From the NCBI GenBank assembly GCA_023379675.1, contig JAMCPL010000013.1, positions 1 to 62,216 on the forward strand: a stretch of DNA of 62,216 nucleotides. Direction: 5' to 3'. Shown here piece by piece: positions 1 through 8,284 of the stretch. Below the pieces are notes generated by a model. The model saw only the letters and a list, made by a program, of their open reading frames with translations, did not search any database and was not told the origin of the DNA. The translations under genes were made by a program, and so were the position numbers. The stretch's first letter is position 1; every line of letters starts with the position of its first letter. Origin of the DNA: Actinomycetota bacterium (GTDB lineage: Bacteria > Actinomycetota > Acidimicrobiia > Acidimicrobiales > JAMCPL01).

Positions 1-3000
1 AACAACTGCAGTTGCGCTGCTCGGTATGCTGTCAATGCCTGTCACCTGAACGGCAATTGACTTGCCTCCAGCTATTGCTGGCAAAGTGGCATTCGCAGAT
101 GGTAGAGACGCACAGTAGGAGCTGGTGATACCTACAGGTAGGGACGACTGACTGCACCTGGTATCAAGTATCCTGGCTGGGGTAACTGGATTAAATAGTG
201 AACCGCTCTGGGTACTACTTGAGCCATCGGTATAGTAACCAGATACATCTACAGCAAAGTTGGTATTACCTGAGAAGTTGTAGATGCTTATCTGTCCATT
301 GGAGCCAACCTTTACTATGACCCTACTCGGAGTTGTCTCTCCCTTATTGAAGTTCACGGTAGATACTTCAGCCTTGGTTGCACCTGTAGGGAATGCCGTC
401 AGATAACCAGAAGATGTAGGTTCTATAGCTGTAAGGTTCAAAACAACTGCAGATACTCCACTAGATGGTATGCCTCCAACACCAGTTACCGTAACATTTT
501 CTATCTGGCCTAAACCGAGGGTGGCGAGCTTACCATTTGCACTCGGAATAGTCGAGCAATAGCTGCTCGTTATACCAGTAGGTAACGGCGACTCGCTGCA
601 CCTGCTGTCTGCCAACCTTGTCGGAGTGACAGCGTTGTAAAGACCTGCAGGAGTGCTACCCGGAGCTGCATAGTAACCTTCAATGTCTACTATTAAGTTC
701 ACATTGGATGAGGCAGCGTTTGCTACGGTAATCTCTCCATTGGAGGTATTTACCGGTACTGTTACTAGATTAGTTACTACACCACTATTGGCAGTCCAGT
801 TCAGACTGGATACTAGAACAGGAGTAGTACCTTCAGGATAGATACTGAAGTATCCTGAAGTCGTCATGTTCAGCGCAGTGACATTAATTACTACAGCTGT
901 AGCGTTACTTGGAATACCATCTATTCCCGTTACAGTGACATTTTCACTTGTTCCACCTGCAAGGCTGGCAAGGGTGGCATTTGGACTTGGAAGATTCTCA
1001 CCAGCACAGTAACTTGGTTGTGGTGAAGCACTACAATGGGTATCTACAAGTCTCTGTGGGTTCACAGGTGTATATGCATCACCGGTAATCGGTGTTAGAT
1101 AGGTGAACTGATCTGTAGAGCTTATAGAGCTGGTTCCACCTGTAGTAGTAACTGTCACATTGACCGTACCTGGTGACTCCGCAGGTGAGGTGGCTGTAAT
1201 AGAGGTTGCCGAATTCACTGTCACAGCAGTAGCTGTAATGGTTCCAAACATGACAGTTGCAGAGGAGGTGAAATTGGTACCTGTGATGGTAACTGAGGTG
1301 CCACCAGCAGTTGGACCACTGGTAGGGGTAATAGATGTCACAGTGGGCCTGGGAGGTGCCGGTGCCTGGTAGGTGAACTCATCTGCTGAGCTCGTAGACG
1401 AAGTGCCACCAGGTGAGGTAACGGTGATGTTCACGGTTCCTGCTTGTCCTGGTGGAGATATGGCTTGGATCTCTGTAGAGGATACAATGCTAAAAGATGT
1501 AGCTGCGATGTTACCAAAGAATACATAGGCAGTACCAAATAGATTAGAGCCGTCTATGGTAACTGTTGTACCACCTGCTACAGGGCCTGAGGTGGGTGAT
1601 ACGGATGTGACAACAGGTGCAGGTGGTGGTGGTAGCGGCGCTTGATACTGGTAGGCGCCGGCACTGCATCCAGTTGCAGGCCGTGATACACCTCTTTGAT
1701 CGAGAGCGAGATTTGCCCCACCATATGAGTTATCTGCAGACGTGGTTGATCCTCCACACAAATCTACAGTAGAGCCACTCAGAGTAACGGTAGCTGGTGA
1801 ACTTATGAATGCTGCTGCTGCAGATGAGCCAGGAATGGCTATTGTCTCGGTCGGCCCCCCGTTATTTGCCAGTGTTGTACTGAGGTCAAGATTTGTTACG
1901 GAGTCCTGACTGGTAGAAGAACCTGATGGGGAGCCAAATTTACACGATGTGCCGTTCGAGAGGTTGTAGCCCGCATCGGTGATGGTGCTGCCGGAGTTGT
2001 AGCAATTGTTGCTACCGGTCGTCTGGTCGGCCACGATCGACCCTGCGAGGATTATGGTGCCGCCGTAGTCGTAGATCCCGCCGCCGTTGCCGTCGCTGGC
2101 AGTGTTACCGCTGATGGTCGAGTCCACGATGGTCATGGTGCCGCCGTAGTCGTAGATCCCGCCGCCGCCGTCGCTGGCGCTGTTTCCGCTGATGGTCGAG
2201 TCGGTGACGGTCATGGTGCCGCCGTAGTTGAGGATCCCGCCGCCGTCGCTGGCGCCGGCGCTGTTTCCGCTGATGGTCGAGTCGGTGACGGTCATGGTGT
2301 CGTCGTAGTTGAGGATCCCGCCGCCGTCGCTGGCGCTGTTTCCGCTGATGGTCGAGTCGGTGACGGTCATGGTGCCGTCGTAGTTGAGGATCCCGCCGCC
2401 GTCGCTGGCGCTGTTTCCGCTGATGGTCGAGTCCGCGACGGTCATGGTGCCGCCAAAGTCGTAGATCCCGCCGCCGCCGCCGTCGCTGGCGCTGTTTCCG
2501 CTGATGGTCGAGTCGGTGACGGTCATGGTGCCGCCGTAGTTGAGGATCCCGCCGCCGTCGCTGGCGCTGTTTCCGCTGATGGTCGAGTCGGTGACGGTCA
2601 TGGTGCCGCCGTAGTTGAGGATCCCGCCGCCGTTGCCGCCGGAATTGCCGCCTGTCACAGTCAGGTTCTCGAGTGTCACCGAAAAGCTGACACTGTCGGT
2701 GAATGTGGTGCCGCTGTTGTCGCCGTTAAGCACGCTATCGGCCGAGGAGTCCGACCCGGTGCCGCTGCCCTCGATCGTGAGGCTCGGCTCGTTCCCGCTG
2801 CCTACAGAAAAGTTCTCGTCGAAGGTGCAGGCAGAAGTCGTGCACGAAGCACCGGAGCTATGTACGAGTTCAATGGTGACAGCGTTTCCACTGTCTCCAC
2901 TGGCAGCCGTAATCGCATTAGGGAGGGTGCAGGGAGTTGAACGGGGACAGCTAGTAGTACTACTGCTAGTACTGTTAGGTGACGCGTATAGCATTACTGA

Positions 3001-3165
3001 TGTTGATGCTGCTGGTATCGCTGACGCTATAGATGGTAGTACCAAACTACCAAGCACGCCTATCAGACTTCCAAGCAGTACAAGCCCAGCAGTACTTATA
3101 GAAAATATCCTTAAATACCCACCAAACCTACGGATAGATCCTGCTGGTAAACGTAAAGTCATCAT
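1..3165 (-). CDS. Secreted beta-helix / IPT / DTR-module surface protein (3' end outside window)
   Basis: The frame is open from the ATG at 3163-3165 to the left edge (1055 codons), so the C-terminus is missing. AAGGAG lies 7 bases before the ATG. Residues 1 to about 47 are a signal peptide ending near ASA. Residues about 175-400 hold roughly eight 25-27 residue repeats with core ISGNSASDGGGILNYGG, typical of right-handed beta-helix proteins. Next comes a choice-of-anchor Q-like segment (NNGGPTETIAIPGSS, then DQRG...RPATGCSAGAYQ, residues about 400-505). Two IPT/TIG domains follow (about 516-594 and 605-676). At least three DTR modules come last (RLVDTHC near 700, RLADSRC near 847, RILDTRC near 998). 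I infer an extracellular adhesin or wall-associated protein. No enzymatic motif is visible. The repeat tract is much richer in GC than the rest of the gene. The same DTR module occurs in three other genes in this window. Confidence 0.85.
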   Translation of the reverse strand, partial: MMTLRLPAGSIRRFGGYLRIFSISTAGLVLLGSLIGVLGSLVLPSIASAIPAASTSVMLYASPNSTSSSTTSCPRSTPCTLPNAITAASGDSGNAVTIELVHSSGASCTTSACTFDENFSVGSGNEPSLTIEGSGTGSDSSADSVLNGDNSGTTFTDSVSFSVTLENLTVTGGNSGGNGGGILNYGGTMTVTDSTISGNSASDGGGILNYGGTMTVTDSTISGNSASDGGGGGIYDFGGTMTVADSTISGNSASDGGGILNYDGTMTVTDSTISGNSASDGGGILNYDDTMTVTDSTISGNSAGASDGGGILNYGGTMTVTDSTISGNSASDGGGGIYDYGGTMTIVDSTISGNTASDGNGGGIYDYGGTIILAGSIVADQTTGSNNCYNSGSTITDAGYNLSNGTSCKFGSPSGSSTSQDSVTNLDLSTTLANNGGPTETIAIPGSSAAAAFISSPATVTLSGSTVDLCGGSTTSADNSYGGANLALDQRGVSRPATGCSAGAYQYQAPLPPPPAPVVTSVSPTSGPVAGGTTVTIDGSNLFGTAYVFFGNIAATSFSIVSSTEIQAISPPGQAGTVNITVTSPGGTSSTSSADEFTYQAPAPPRPTVTSITPTSGPTAGGTSVTITGTNFTSSATVMFGTITATAVTVNSATSITATSPAESPGTVNVTVTTTGGTSSISSTDQFTYLTPITGDAYTPVNPQRLVDTHCSASPQPSYCAGENLPSPNATLASLAGGTSENVTVTGIDGIPSNATAVVINVTALNMTTSGYFSIYPEGTTPVLVSSLNWTANSGVVTNLVTVPVNTSNGEITVANAASSNVNLIVDIEGYYAAPGSTPAGLYNAVTPTRLADSRCSESPLPTGITSSYCSTIPSANGKLATLGLGQIENVTVTGVGGIPSSGVSAVVLNLTAIEPTSSGYLTAFPTGATKAEVSTVNFNKGETTPSRVIVKVGSNGQISIYNFSGNTNFAVDVSGYYTDGSSSTQSGSLFNPVTPARILDTRCSQSSLPVGITSSYCASLPSANATLPAIAGGKSIAVQVTGIDSIPSSATAVV
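2003..2640 (-). repeat. In-frame tandem repeats (75, 78 or 81 bases) encoding beta-helix turns
   Basis: The motif ggtcgagtc recurs at 2116, 2194, 2275, 2350, 2425, 2506 and 2581. The steps are 78, 81, 75, 75, 81 and 75 bases, all multiples of three. Each unit encodes about 25-27 residues with the core ISGNSA...GGTMTVTDST. Neighbouring units are nearly identical at the DNA level, which suggests recent expansion by slippage or unequal exchange. A diverged copy lies near 2040. Confidence 0.9.
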
Positions 3166-4149
3166 TAAAGCACTCCTTTTTTTTCGTTGTCTACAATAAT
3201 TCCATGCCGGTAGTGCTTGTACAGCGCATGCAGGCAACTTCCAAATTACACATCCATAGATATACCACACAAAACACAGCATGGTCAACTGAGGTGGACC
3301 TCATTTGTTGGAGAGCCTGAGGGCATTGCTAAGCTCATGCATCTTCCATCATGCTTCTCAGGCAACTGAAAGTCCATCTGTTTCTTGTGTAAATTAGTAT
3401 ATCTCATCAGGTGCCATGTTGTCGAGTGAACTGTGAGGACATGTCGTGTCATATAGGATATTCGCATTCTGTAGAGGTAAGTTACTAACACCACTTACCA
3501 GATCAATCACCTCACCATGGTAGGGGTGCCAGAGGGCACCCCTGATCGCCCTGGTGCCGTGAGAGCCATCCTACGGCTCATAGAGAAGCGTTAGGGATGC
3601 AGTGAATGGGGAAATTATATGCCGAAGCGGTAACGAACGACAGAGGGCAAATTACAGGGGTGTAAGAGATTGTCTGGAGGGTTGTCTGACTATTCCTGCG
3701 TAATTTGCCTGCAAGTCGCTTAATGTCTTCCTTGGCTGCTCTGCTGACCAGCACTTCCATAGGCTCCGCTTAGTCACTAACAACCAGCGTTTCTGTGTGC
3801 CACTACAAGGACGGCACAAAAACCTTGCTTCTCGTGTTCTTGGCCTGATACTTACGAGACAAGCAAGCAATAAAGTACTAATTCTGCCGATCGTATCATT
3901 GCGATACCATCTGGGTAATCCATCTACGTAAAGATAGGTCTCTAACCGATCCTATCCTCATTTGTCGATGGAAACTTCGCCTGGCTGTTGGTAGTTTGAT
4001 TTGGTCTGATTCGACATGGTATGGTATCATTGTGTATACAGGCATCTGCGGGAAGAGAGATGATCTTCATTGGATGTGTTCACGTCCATTTACACCCATT
4101 CACAACTTTGGCCAGAATACCCTTTATTGCTACGGACATTGCTACATAA
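3166..4149. other. Gene-poor region without a convincing gene
   Basis: About 1 kb separates the surface-protein gene from the next fragment. The reading frames here are short, have no good ribosome sites and do not resemble a family I know. One minus-strand stretch at 3578-3870 is coding-like in two overlapping frames (SRAAKEDIKRLAGKLRR) and could be a decayed gene, but I cannot name it. The base composition is AT-richer than the flanking genes, as expected for decayed or foreign DNA. Confidence 0.5.
3522..3543. other. Strong isolated hairpin
   Basis: A perfect 9-base stem (aggggtgcc / ggcacccct) closes a 4-base loop. No T-run follows on either strand and no gene ends nearby. It could be a terminator left by a lost gene, or part of a mobile-element end. 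Confidence 0.4.
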
Positions 4150-4404
4150 ATTGCTAAAGTACCAGGTAGATACGTATATAGGTTCTCTAGATATTGGGGT
4201 CCACTTCACTTCTCTCCGTATCTCGCGCAAACACTCGTTGATGGCATCGGACCAGGGGATTCCTATCAGTTGCTGGTGGACACCTATGGTGTCACCAAAT
4301 CTGCAATCTACCAATGGAAGCACGAGCTGAAGCAGCAGATGCAGCTGGGAGCCGTCTCAGAGCTGGCCCGGACGCCTCACCGCTACAGAGCAGGAGAGGA
4401 TACA
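4150..4404 (+). pseudogene. Helix-turn-helix fragment, transposase-like
   Basis: The frame is open from a stop at 4147-4149. It encodes a stretch that reads like a real protein: SPYLAQTLVDGIGPGDSYQ followed by the HTH-like YGVTKSAIYQWKHEL. There is no start codon in the upstream half, and the coding character ends in the duplicated segment at 4331-4442. It resembles the DNA-binding part of an insertion-sequence transposase or phage regulator, but I cannot assign a family. I treat it as a remnant cut by whatever brought in the ParA island next to it. Confidence 0.3.
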
Positions 4405-4442
4405 GCAGCAGATGCAGCTGGGAGCCGTCTCAGAGCTGGCCC
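4331..4442. repeat. Pair of exact 39-base direct repeats, period 73
   Basis: The segment at 4331-4369 recurs without change at 4404-4442, separated by 34 unrelated bases. The right copy covers the last codons and stop of the ParA-type gene, and the left copy lies in the HTH fragment. The repeat therefore marks one edge of the accessory island. Confidence 0.9.
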
Positions 4443-5422
4443 CTCTCGACACCTGCGCGCTCGACAATCGAATCCACAAGCTGCTGGAAATCGTCATAAC
4501 ATTGCTGCACATTGGCCTGGTGCGCACCGATGGCGCCGTCCGAAGCACGCAGCAAGAACATAGGCTTGCGTACCTCCATGGCCATGGGCATCAGGCTGCG
4601 GTAGTGCTTGATGCGCTGAATCCGCTCGGGATCGGGATCGGGTATCTCCTGGGTCGTGGATGCGCCGAGCACGCTCTCTCGGTACGCCTCACGCAGGGGT
4701 CTCTGCCATTTGGCGTAGGCTTTCGTTGGTCGTCCCAGTCGCTCGGCATGTTGCATCAAGACGTAGCCAACTGGCGACATCCGGCCGCTTGGGTGCTCCC
4801 CTAAGGTGGCCGGTGCGCGTTGCGCCGCCTGCTTCCAGGTGTCTCGCCATTTTCGCAGTGTCGGCCCCAGGTTCCTCAAGCCCTGTAGCGAGAACAGGTC
4901 CGGCGCCACCGGGACCACCACATGGCTCGCCGCCACCAATGCAGAACGGTTGATGGCTCCCAGGTTAGGGCCAACATCCAAAAGGACGACATCAGCGCCG
5001 TGTTCCGTCGAAGCCCCCTGCATCACTCTCCAGAACGCCGTAGTCACCCGGAAAGCGCGCTCTCTCCCCTCCAGGCAGCGTGGCCATTCAGTGGACAGAT
5101 CGTCCTCGATCGTTGACAGTGCCAAAGCACCCACGAGTAGGCCGAGCCGATCGGAGAGGTACTCGATGCGTGCCGGACGCACATCGCCCGTACCACCAAA
5201 GAGCGGATCGACCGCGCCGAACAGCGTGTCGGGATGGGCATGGTCTGGCCATATCGCCTCCAACCGCTCTTCATCCAACGCCATGATGGACAGGTTGGAC
5301 TGTGGATCCAGATCCACCGCCAGCACGCGATATCCGAGTTCGGCGAACATCCAGGCGGTATGATAGACCAACGAAGTCTTTCCTACGCCGCCTTTGTTGT
5401 TGAAGAAAGCAATACTGATCAT
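4430..5422 (-). CDS. ParA-family ATPase
   Basis: This 330-residue P-loop ATPase belongs to the MinD/ParA class. The deviant Walker A motif NNKGGVGKTS lies at residues 8-17, the A' motif VDLDPQ near 40 and the Walker B-like DVVLLDVGPNLG near 145. It is longer than partition ParA proteins (about 250-270 residues). The extra C-terminal part (IKHYRSLMPMAMEVRKPMF...) is shared, as I recall it, with a family of ParA-like proteins found in bacterial genomic islands. The start at 5422 sits in an ATGA overlap with the gene upstream, so the two are translationally coupled. No parB or centromere-like array is visible, so plasmid partition is not supported. I infer an island-borne ATPase working with the upstream AlbA-type protein. 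The 3' end lies inside a 39-base direct repeat. Confidence 0.8.
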   Translation of the reverse strand: MISIAFFNNKGGVGKTSLVYHTAWMFAELGYRVLAVDLDPQSNLSIMALDEERLEAIWPDHAHPDTLFGAVDPLFGGTGDVRPARIEYLSDRLGLLVGALALSTIEDDLSTEWPRCLEGRERAFRVTTAFWRVMQGASTEHGADVVLLDVGPNLGAINRSALVAASHVVVPVAPDLFSLQGLRNLGPTLRKWRDTWKQAAQRAPATLGEHPSGRMSPVGYVLMQHAERLGRPTKAYAKWQRPLREAYRESVLGASTTQEIPDPDPERIQRIKHYRSLMPMAMEVRKPMFLLRASDGAIGAHQANVQQCYDDFQQLVDSIVERAGVERGQL

Positions 5423-6620
5423 GGCGCCTCCCTGGTGATGATTGCAGCCATAGCACTAGGTTGTATATCGAAGCGCAGGCGTGCGCCAAAGTGTTTACGG
5501 GCGATAGCGATGCCGGTACCGAAGCGCTGCACAAAACCCAGCGCACGCAAAGCCTCCGCGAGGTTCGGTTGCGGTAGTCGGTCACACCCGGCTGCCCAAA
5601 GTTCTCTACGGTCACGCTGCCGAAAGGACCGCCAGGATTGTGGATCTCAAGCCGGTCATCGAACCAGTACACCCGAACCGGCGAGTTGGTGGCCTCGTAA
5701 CTGCGATGCAAGTAGGCATTGCGCACCAGCTGGCGTAGGGCATCGAAGTCATAGTCCTCGACGATAGACTCCGTGTCCAGGCTGACAAAGTCCACCCGGC
5801 GCCGGTTATGAGCTTCGAGCTTTTCTTCCAAACGGCGGATCTGGTCGGCCACCGTGCCGTGGATTACCTCCTCGTCCTGTGCCGGGCTAGTGAGGTCGCT
5901 GCCTGCGATCCGCAAGAACTGGGTATACGCCCCTCCCAGCCAGTCCGAGGGCGATTTGCCACACACGAGCAAACCGAGTACCGTCGGCACAGAATTGTGT
6001 TCTTCAACGATCAGCTTGGCAGCAGCAAGTCTTTGCTCGAGGTTGCGATCATTGGCCACCAACACATCGCGGGCGACCAGCGATGGCAGGTACTCTTGCT
6101 CGAAGCGTAGCTGGTCCAGGTCATCCAGCTTGGCACTCGGCACTGGCTGCACGTCAAAGGGTCGGTCCCGAAATCGCCGACGCTCGTTGAGAATACGCTC
6201 GTCCTGCGCTGTTGCGAAGCCTCGACGCGGCCCCCAGCGCACATGAATACGCCCCTGGAAGCGCACAGGAGGCGTGCCGCAGGGCCAAACGGTGATCGCC
6301 GCCAACTCGCTCGTTCCAAGTGGACGTTTCTCTACCAACATGGTGGGTGGCGGCATGATGTTGCCGTCGTCCTTGATGTCGGCAAGGCTGCGAAGCAGCT
6401 CATCGGTCACTGAAAAACCTTCCGCCGGTGAGCCGTCGTCTTGCGCACCGATGAATACCACACCAGGCCCTTGGTGCCCAGCCAGGTCGTTGGCAAAGGC
6501 ACATACCGCCTCGCGCACCTTTGTCGGCACCGAGCCCGTGAAGGACTGCTTGCGTTCCACCCGGTCGGATTCAAGATCAAGCAGCAAGCCATTGAGCGTT
6601 TGGTCATCAAGTGCCTGCAT
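5419..6620 (-). pseudogene. AlbA-type putative DNA-binding / ATP-dependent regulator, frameshifted near the 3' end
   Basis: The ATG at 6618-6620 follows AGGAG by about 10 bases. A longer GTG start at 6629 is possible but worse placed. The N-terminal part (ESDRVERKQSF near residue 17, then FANDLAG...GVVFIGAQDDG) matches the AlbA_2 / schlafen-like domain. The middle (LRQLVRNAYLHRSYEA...VRVYWFDDRLEIHNPGGPFG) matches the GHKL-like C-terminal region of such regulators. The frame is broken at about 5566-5568, where one G appears to be missing in a GG pair. Restoring it gives NPNLAEALRALGFVQRFGTG and a stop at 5419-5421 that overlaps the ParA start as ATGA. Without the repair the reading runs out of frame through the ParA start. 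It is either a sequencing error or a recent inactivation. Confidence 0.7.
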
Positions 6621-6706
6621 CACGCACACTCCTCTTGGTCAAACAGCGAGACTCATTCAGATTAGCCTTACCTTCCGATACCTGTCAAACCGGCTGCCGC
6701 TCTGCT

Positions 6707-6985
6707 CTACACGCCCGACTTCCTTCCGTCTATAGGATCGTGGTTGGGGCCGGCCACCTGGGTCACCTCGGCTTCTACGACCTCGGAGAACACCTCCAGG
6801 CTGCCTGCCAGGGCAGCGGCGAGCAGACCTTGGTGCATCCGAGTGGCGAAGACCTCGAACTCGCCTTCGACCTTGCCGACGAGGGCTTCCGGAAGGCCGG
6901 ATTTCCCCAGGTCAACGAGGCCGAGGCTGGGTACGAAGTGCAGCTTCCCTGCAGGGGTCCTCTTCGTGTGTGATGCTTTCTTCAT
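6707..6985 (-). mobile_element. N-terminal remnant of an IS256 (mutator) family transposase
   Basis: These 92 residues begin at an ATG with a strong GGAGGA site 7 bases upstream. The segment GLPEALVGKVEGEFEVFATR followed by MHQGLLAAAL and EAEVTQVAGP matches the N-terminus of mutator-type transposases as I know it. The reading stops just after the AGP...HD segment, where full proteins continue for another 300 or so residues including the DDE catalytic core. No catalytic part is present in the window, so this is a truncated, inactive copy. It supports past insertion activity in this accessory stretch. Confidence 0.7.
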
Positions 6986-7090
6986 TGGTGTGTCCTCCGT
7001 TTCTGGTTGGGTTTCAATACCTCAAGCCTGCCTTACGGCAGCACCGAGGCGGGGGACCACCTCTCAAAATCCACGGAGTTGGGGACAACC

Positions 7091-7699
7091 TCAAGTTGCT
7101 ATGCGGGAGCGTTCTACAATCTTCACTGCCTGGGTTTCAGGTGTTCGCTGTGCATGCCAAAAGCCCAAGCCCACCAGAACAATCATTAGTATTGCAAGTA
7201 AAAATGCAAGAATCGAAACCCACAGTGCAATCTGGCCGAAAAGCCAGAATCCATATGCTTCAAGCAACATACTGCGAAGGGTCGTTCCCTGGAAGATTGT
7301 ACTTACCACGCCCTCAGCTTTTGCATAGGCTGGGCTACCCTTCGGGAGCTTCATGGCGGCAGTACTTGCTTTAGCATATACACCGCCATATGGCATTTCG
7401 CTCAAGTGTACGGCAATGAAGTCATTTGCCCAGACCTTAGCCTGTGCCCCATTAAGTAGCTGTTGGCCGGCGTACTGTGAAACAGACGGGATCATACTGG
7501 GAGTGATCTCTGTGCCGACCTTTGCGTGGGCAAACGCCGATTTTGGTGGGAAAAAGATCTGTTGTGCTGCAAGCTGGTCGTGGACCGTGCTATTGGCGAA
7601 GGAGTATCCCCATGCTGCCAGACCACCCACGAAAAGCAGTACCAAGAGTAGTACTCCACCACCACTTGTCAATATTTGGTCTAAAACCTTACGTTTCAT
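7091..7699 (-). CDS. Small membrane protein of unknown function, two transmembrane segments
   Basis: I chose the ATG at 7697-7699 because GGAGG lies 5 bases upstream. A start 12 bases earlier would place this site inside the gene. The 202-residue product has a membrane helix at residues about 12-34, an extracytoplasmic stretch of about 110 residues and a second helix near 155-180. The outer part carries FAHAKVGTEITPSMIPSVS and FIAVHLSEMPYGGVYAK. This resembles actinobacterial hypothetical proteins I have seen, with no known function. It stands alone, with an IS256 remnant downstream and repeats upstream. The topology suggests an outward-facing loop held by two helices. Confidence 0.75.
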   Translation of the reverse strand: MKRKVLDQILTSGGGVLLLVLLFVGGLAAWGYSFANSTVHDQLAAQQIFFPPKSAFAHAKVGTEITPSMIPSVSQYAGQQLLNGAQAKVWANDFIAVHLSEMPYGGVYAKASTAAMKLPKGSPAYAKAEGVVSTIFQGTTLRSMLLEAYGFWLFGQIALWVSILAFLLAILMIVLVGLGFWHAQRTPETQAVKIVERSRIAT

Positions 7700-7983
7700 C
7701 GTAACCTCCATTTCTTATGGCTCATTGGAATGTGCCTTTACTCTCCTGCGAGACAAACTGACAGTTTCACATGATAATTATGGGCTGATCAGATTGTGTA
7801 TGCATCGGTGATAACCCCTGTGTATGCATCGGTGATAACCGCTTATTGGGTTCGGCGTGTTTACCAATGTGCGGCTGCAGCGTGTCAATGGCGAAATTGG
7901 AGTTCACTACTGGTGGCCCGTCCCGTAACTGACGTGATGATATCCGGTACGCAACCATCCAGTGAATGGTTACAGAGAGGAAG

Positions 7984-8090
7984 GGCACAAGCACGCCAAC
8001 CAGCCAGGGGCGTCATCTGTTTCACTGGTGGCGCAACTCAGACCAGTCCCGCCAAGGCACAAGCACGCCAACCAGCCAGGGGCGTCATCT
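7984..8090. repeat. Pair of exact 35-base direct repeats, period 72
   Basis: The segment at 7984-8018 recurs exactly at 8056-8090, with 37 unrelated bases between the copies. The geometry matches the other repeat pairs at 4331, 23460, 36264 and 47992, but the sequence does not. Confidence 0.9.
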
Positions 8091-8229
8091 AGCTGGCGGG
8101 GAGAGCGCTGCCATTTACGGGACAGGCCACCAGCGAGGTCGCGATGACCAGACCACCGCATCAGGTCACTGGGGCCAGACCACCGCGCAACACCGTGTAT
8201 TGCATGGTCAGTCCTAGCACCGCCGGTCC

Positions 8230-8257
8230 CAGCCCTCCGCTCAAGGCGGACGGGCTG
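8230..8257 (-). terminator. Hairpin after the heme-copper oxidase-like gene
   Basis: The arms cagccctccgc and ggcggacgggctg pair around a short tcaa loop with one mismatch region. The hairpin starts 28 bases past the stop of the minus-strand gene. There is no T-run, so intrinsic termination is uncertain. Confidence 0.45.
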
Positions 8258-8284
8258 TGAATACGGTTATGCGATTACCTGCGC

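Larger units (their letters stand above)
7712..8284. other. Repeat-bearing intergenic region
   Basis: No credible gene is present. It holds a 24-base tandem duplication around 7796-7843 (core tgtatgcatcggtgataacc), a 35-base direct repeat pair at 7984-8090, and a hairpin at 8230-8257 that probably ends the oxidase-like gene. Confidence 0.6.

Noticed and set aside
3578-3870. Possible decayed transposase on the minus strand
   Set aside because: Two short frames look partly coding, but I could not match either to a transposase family or join them by a single frameshift.
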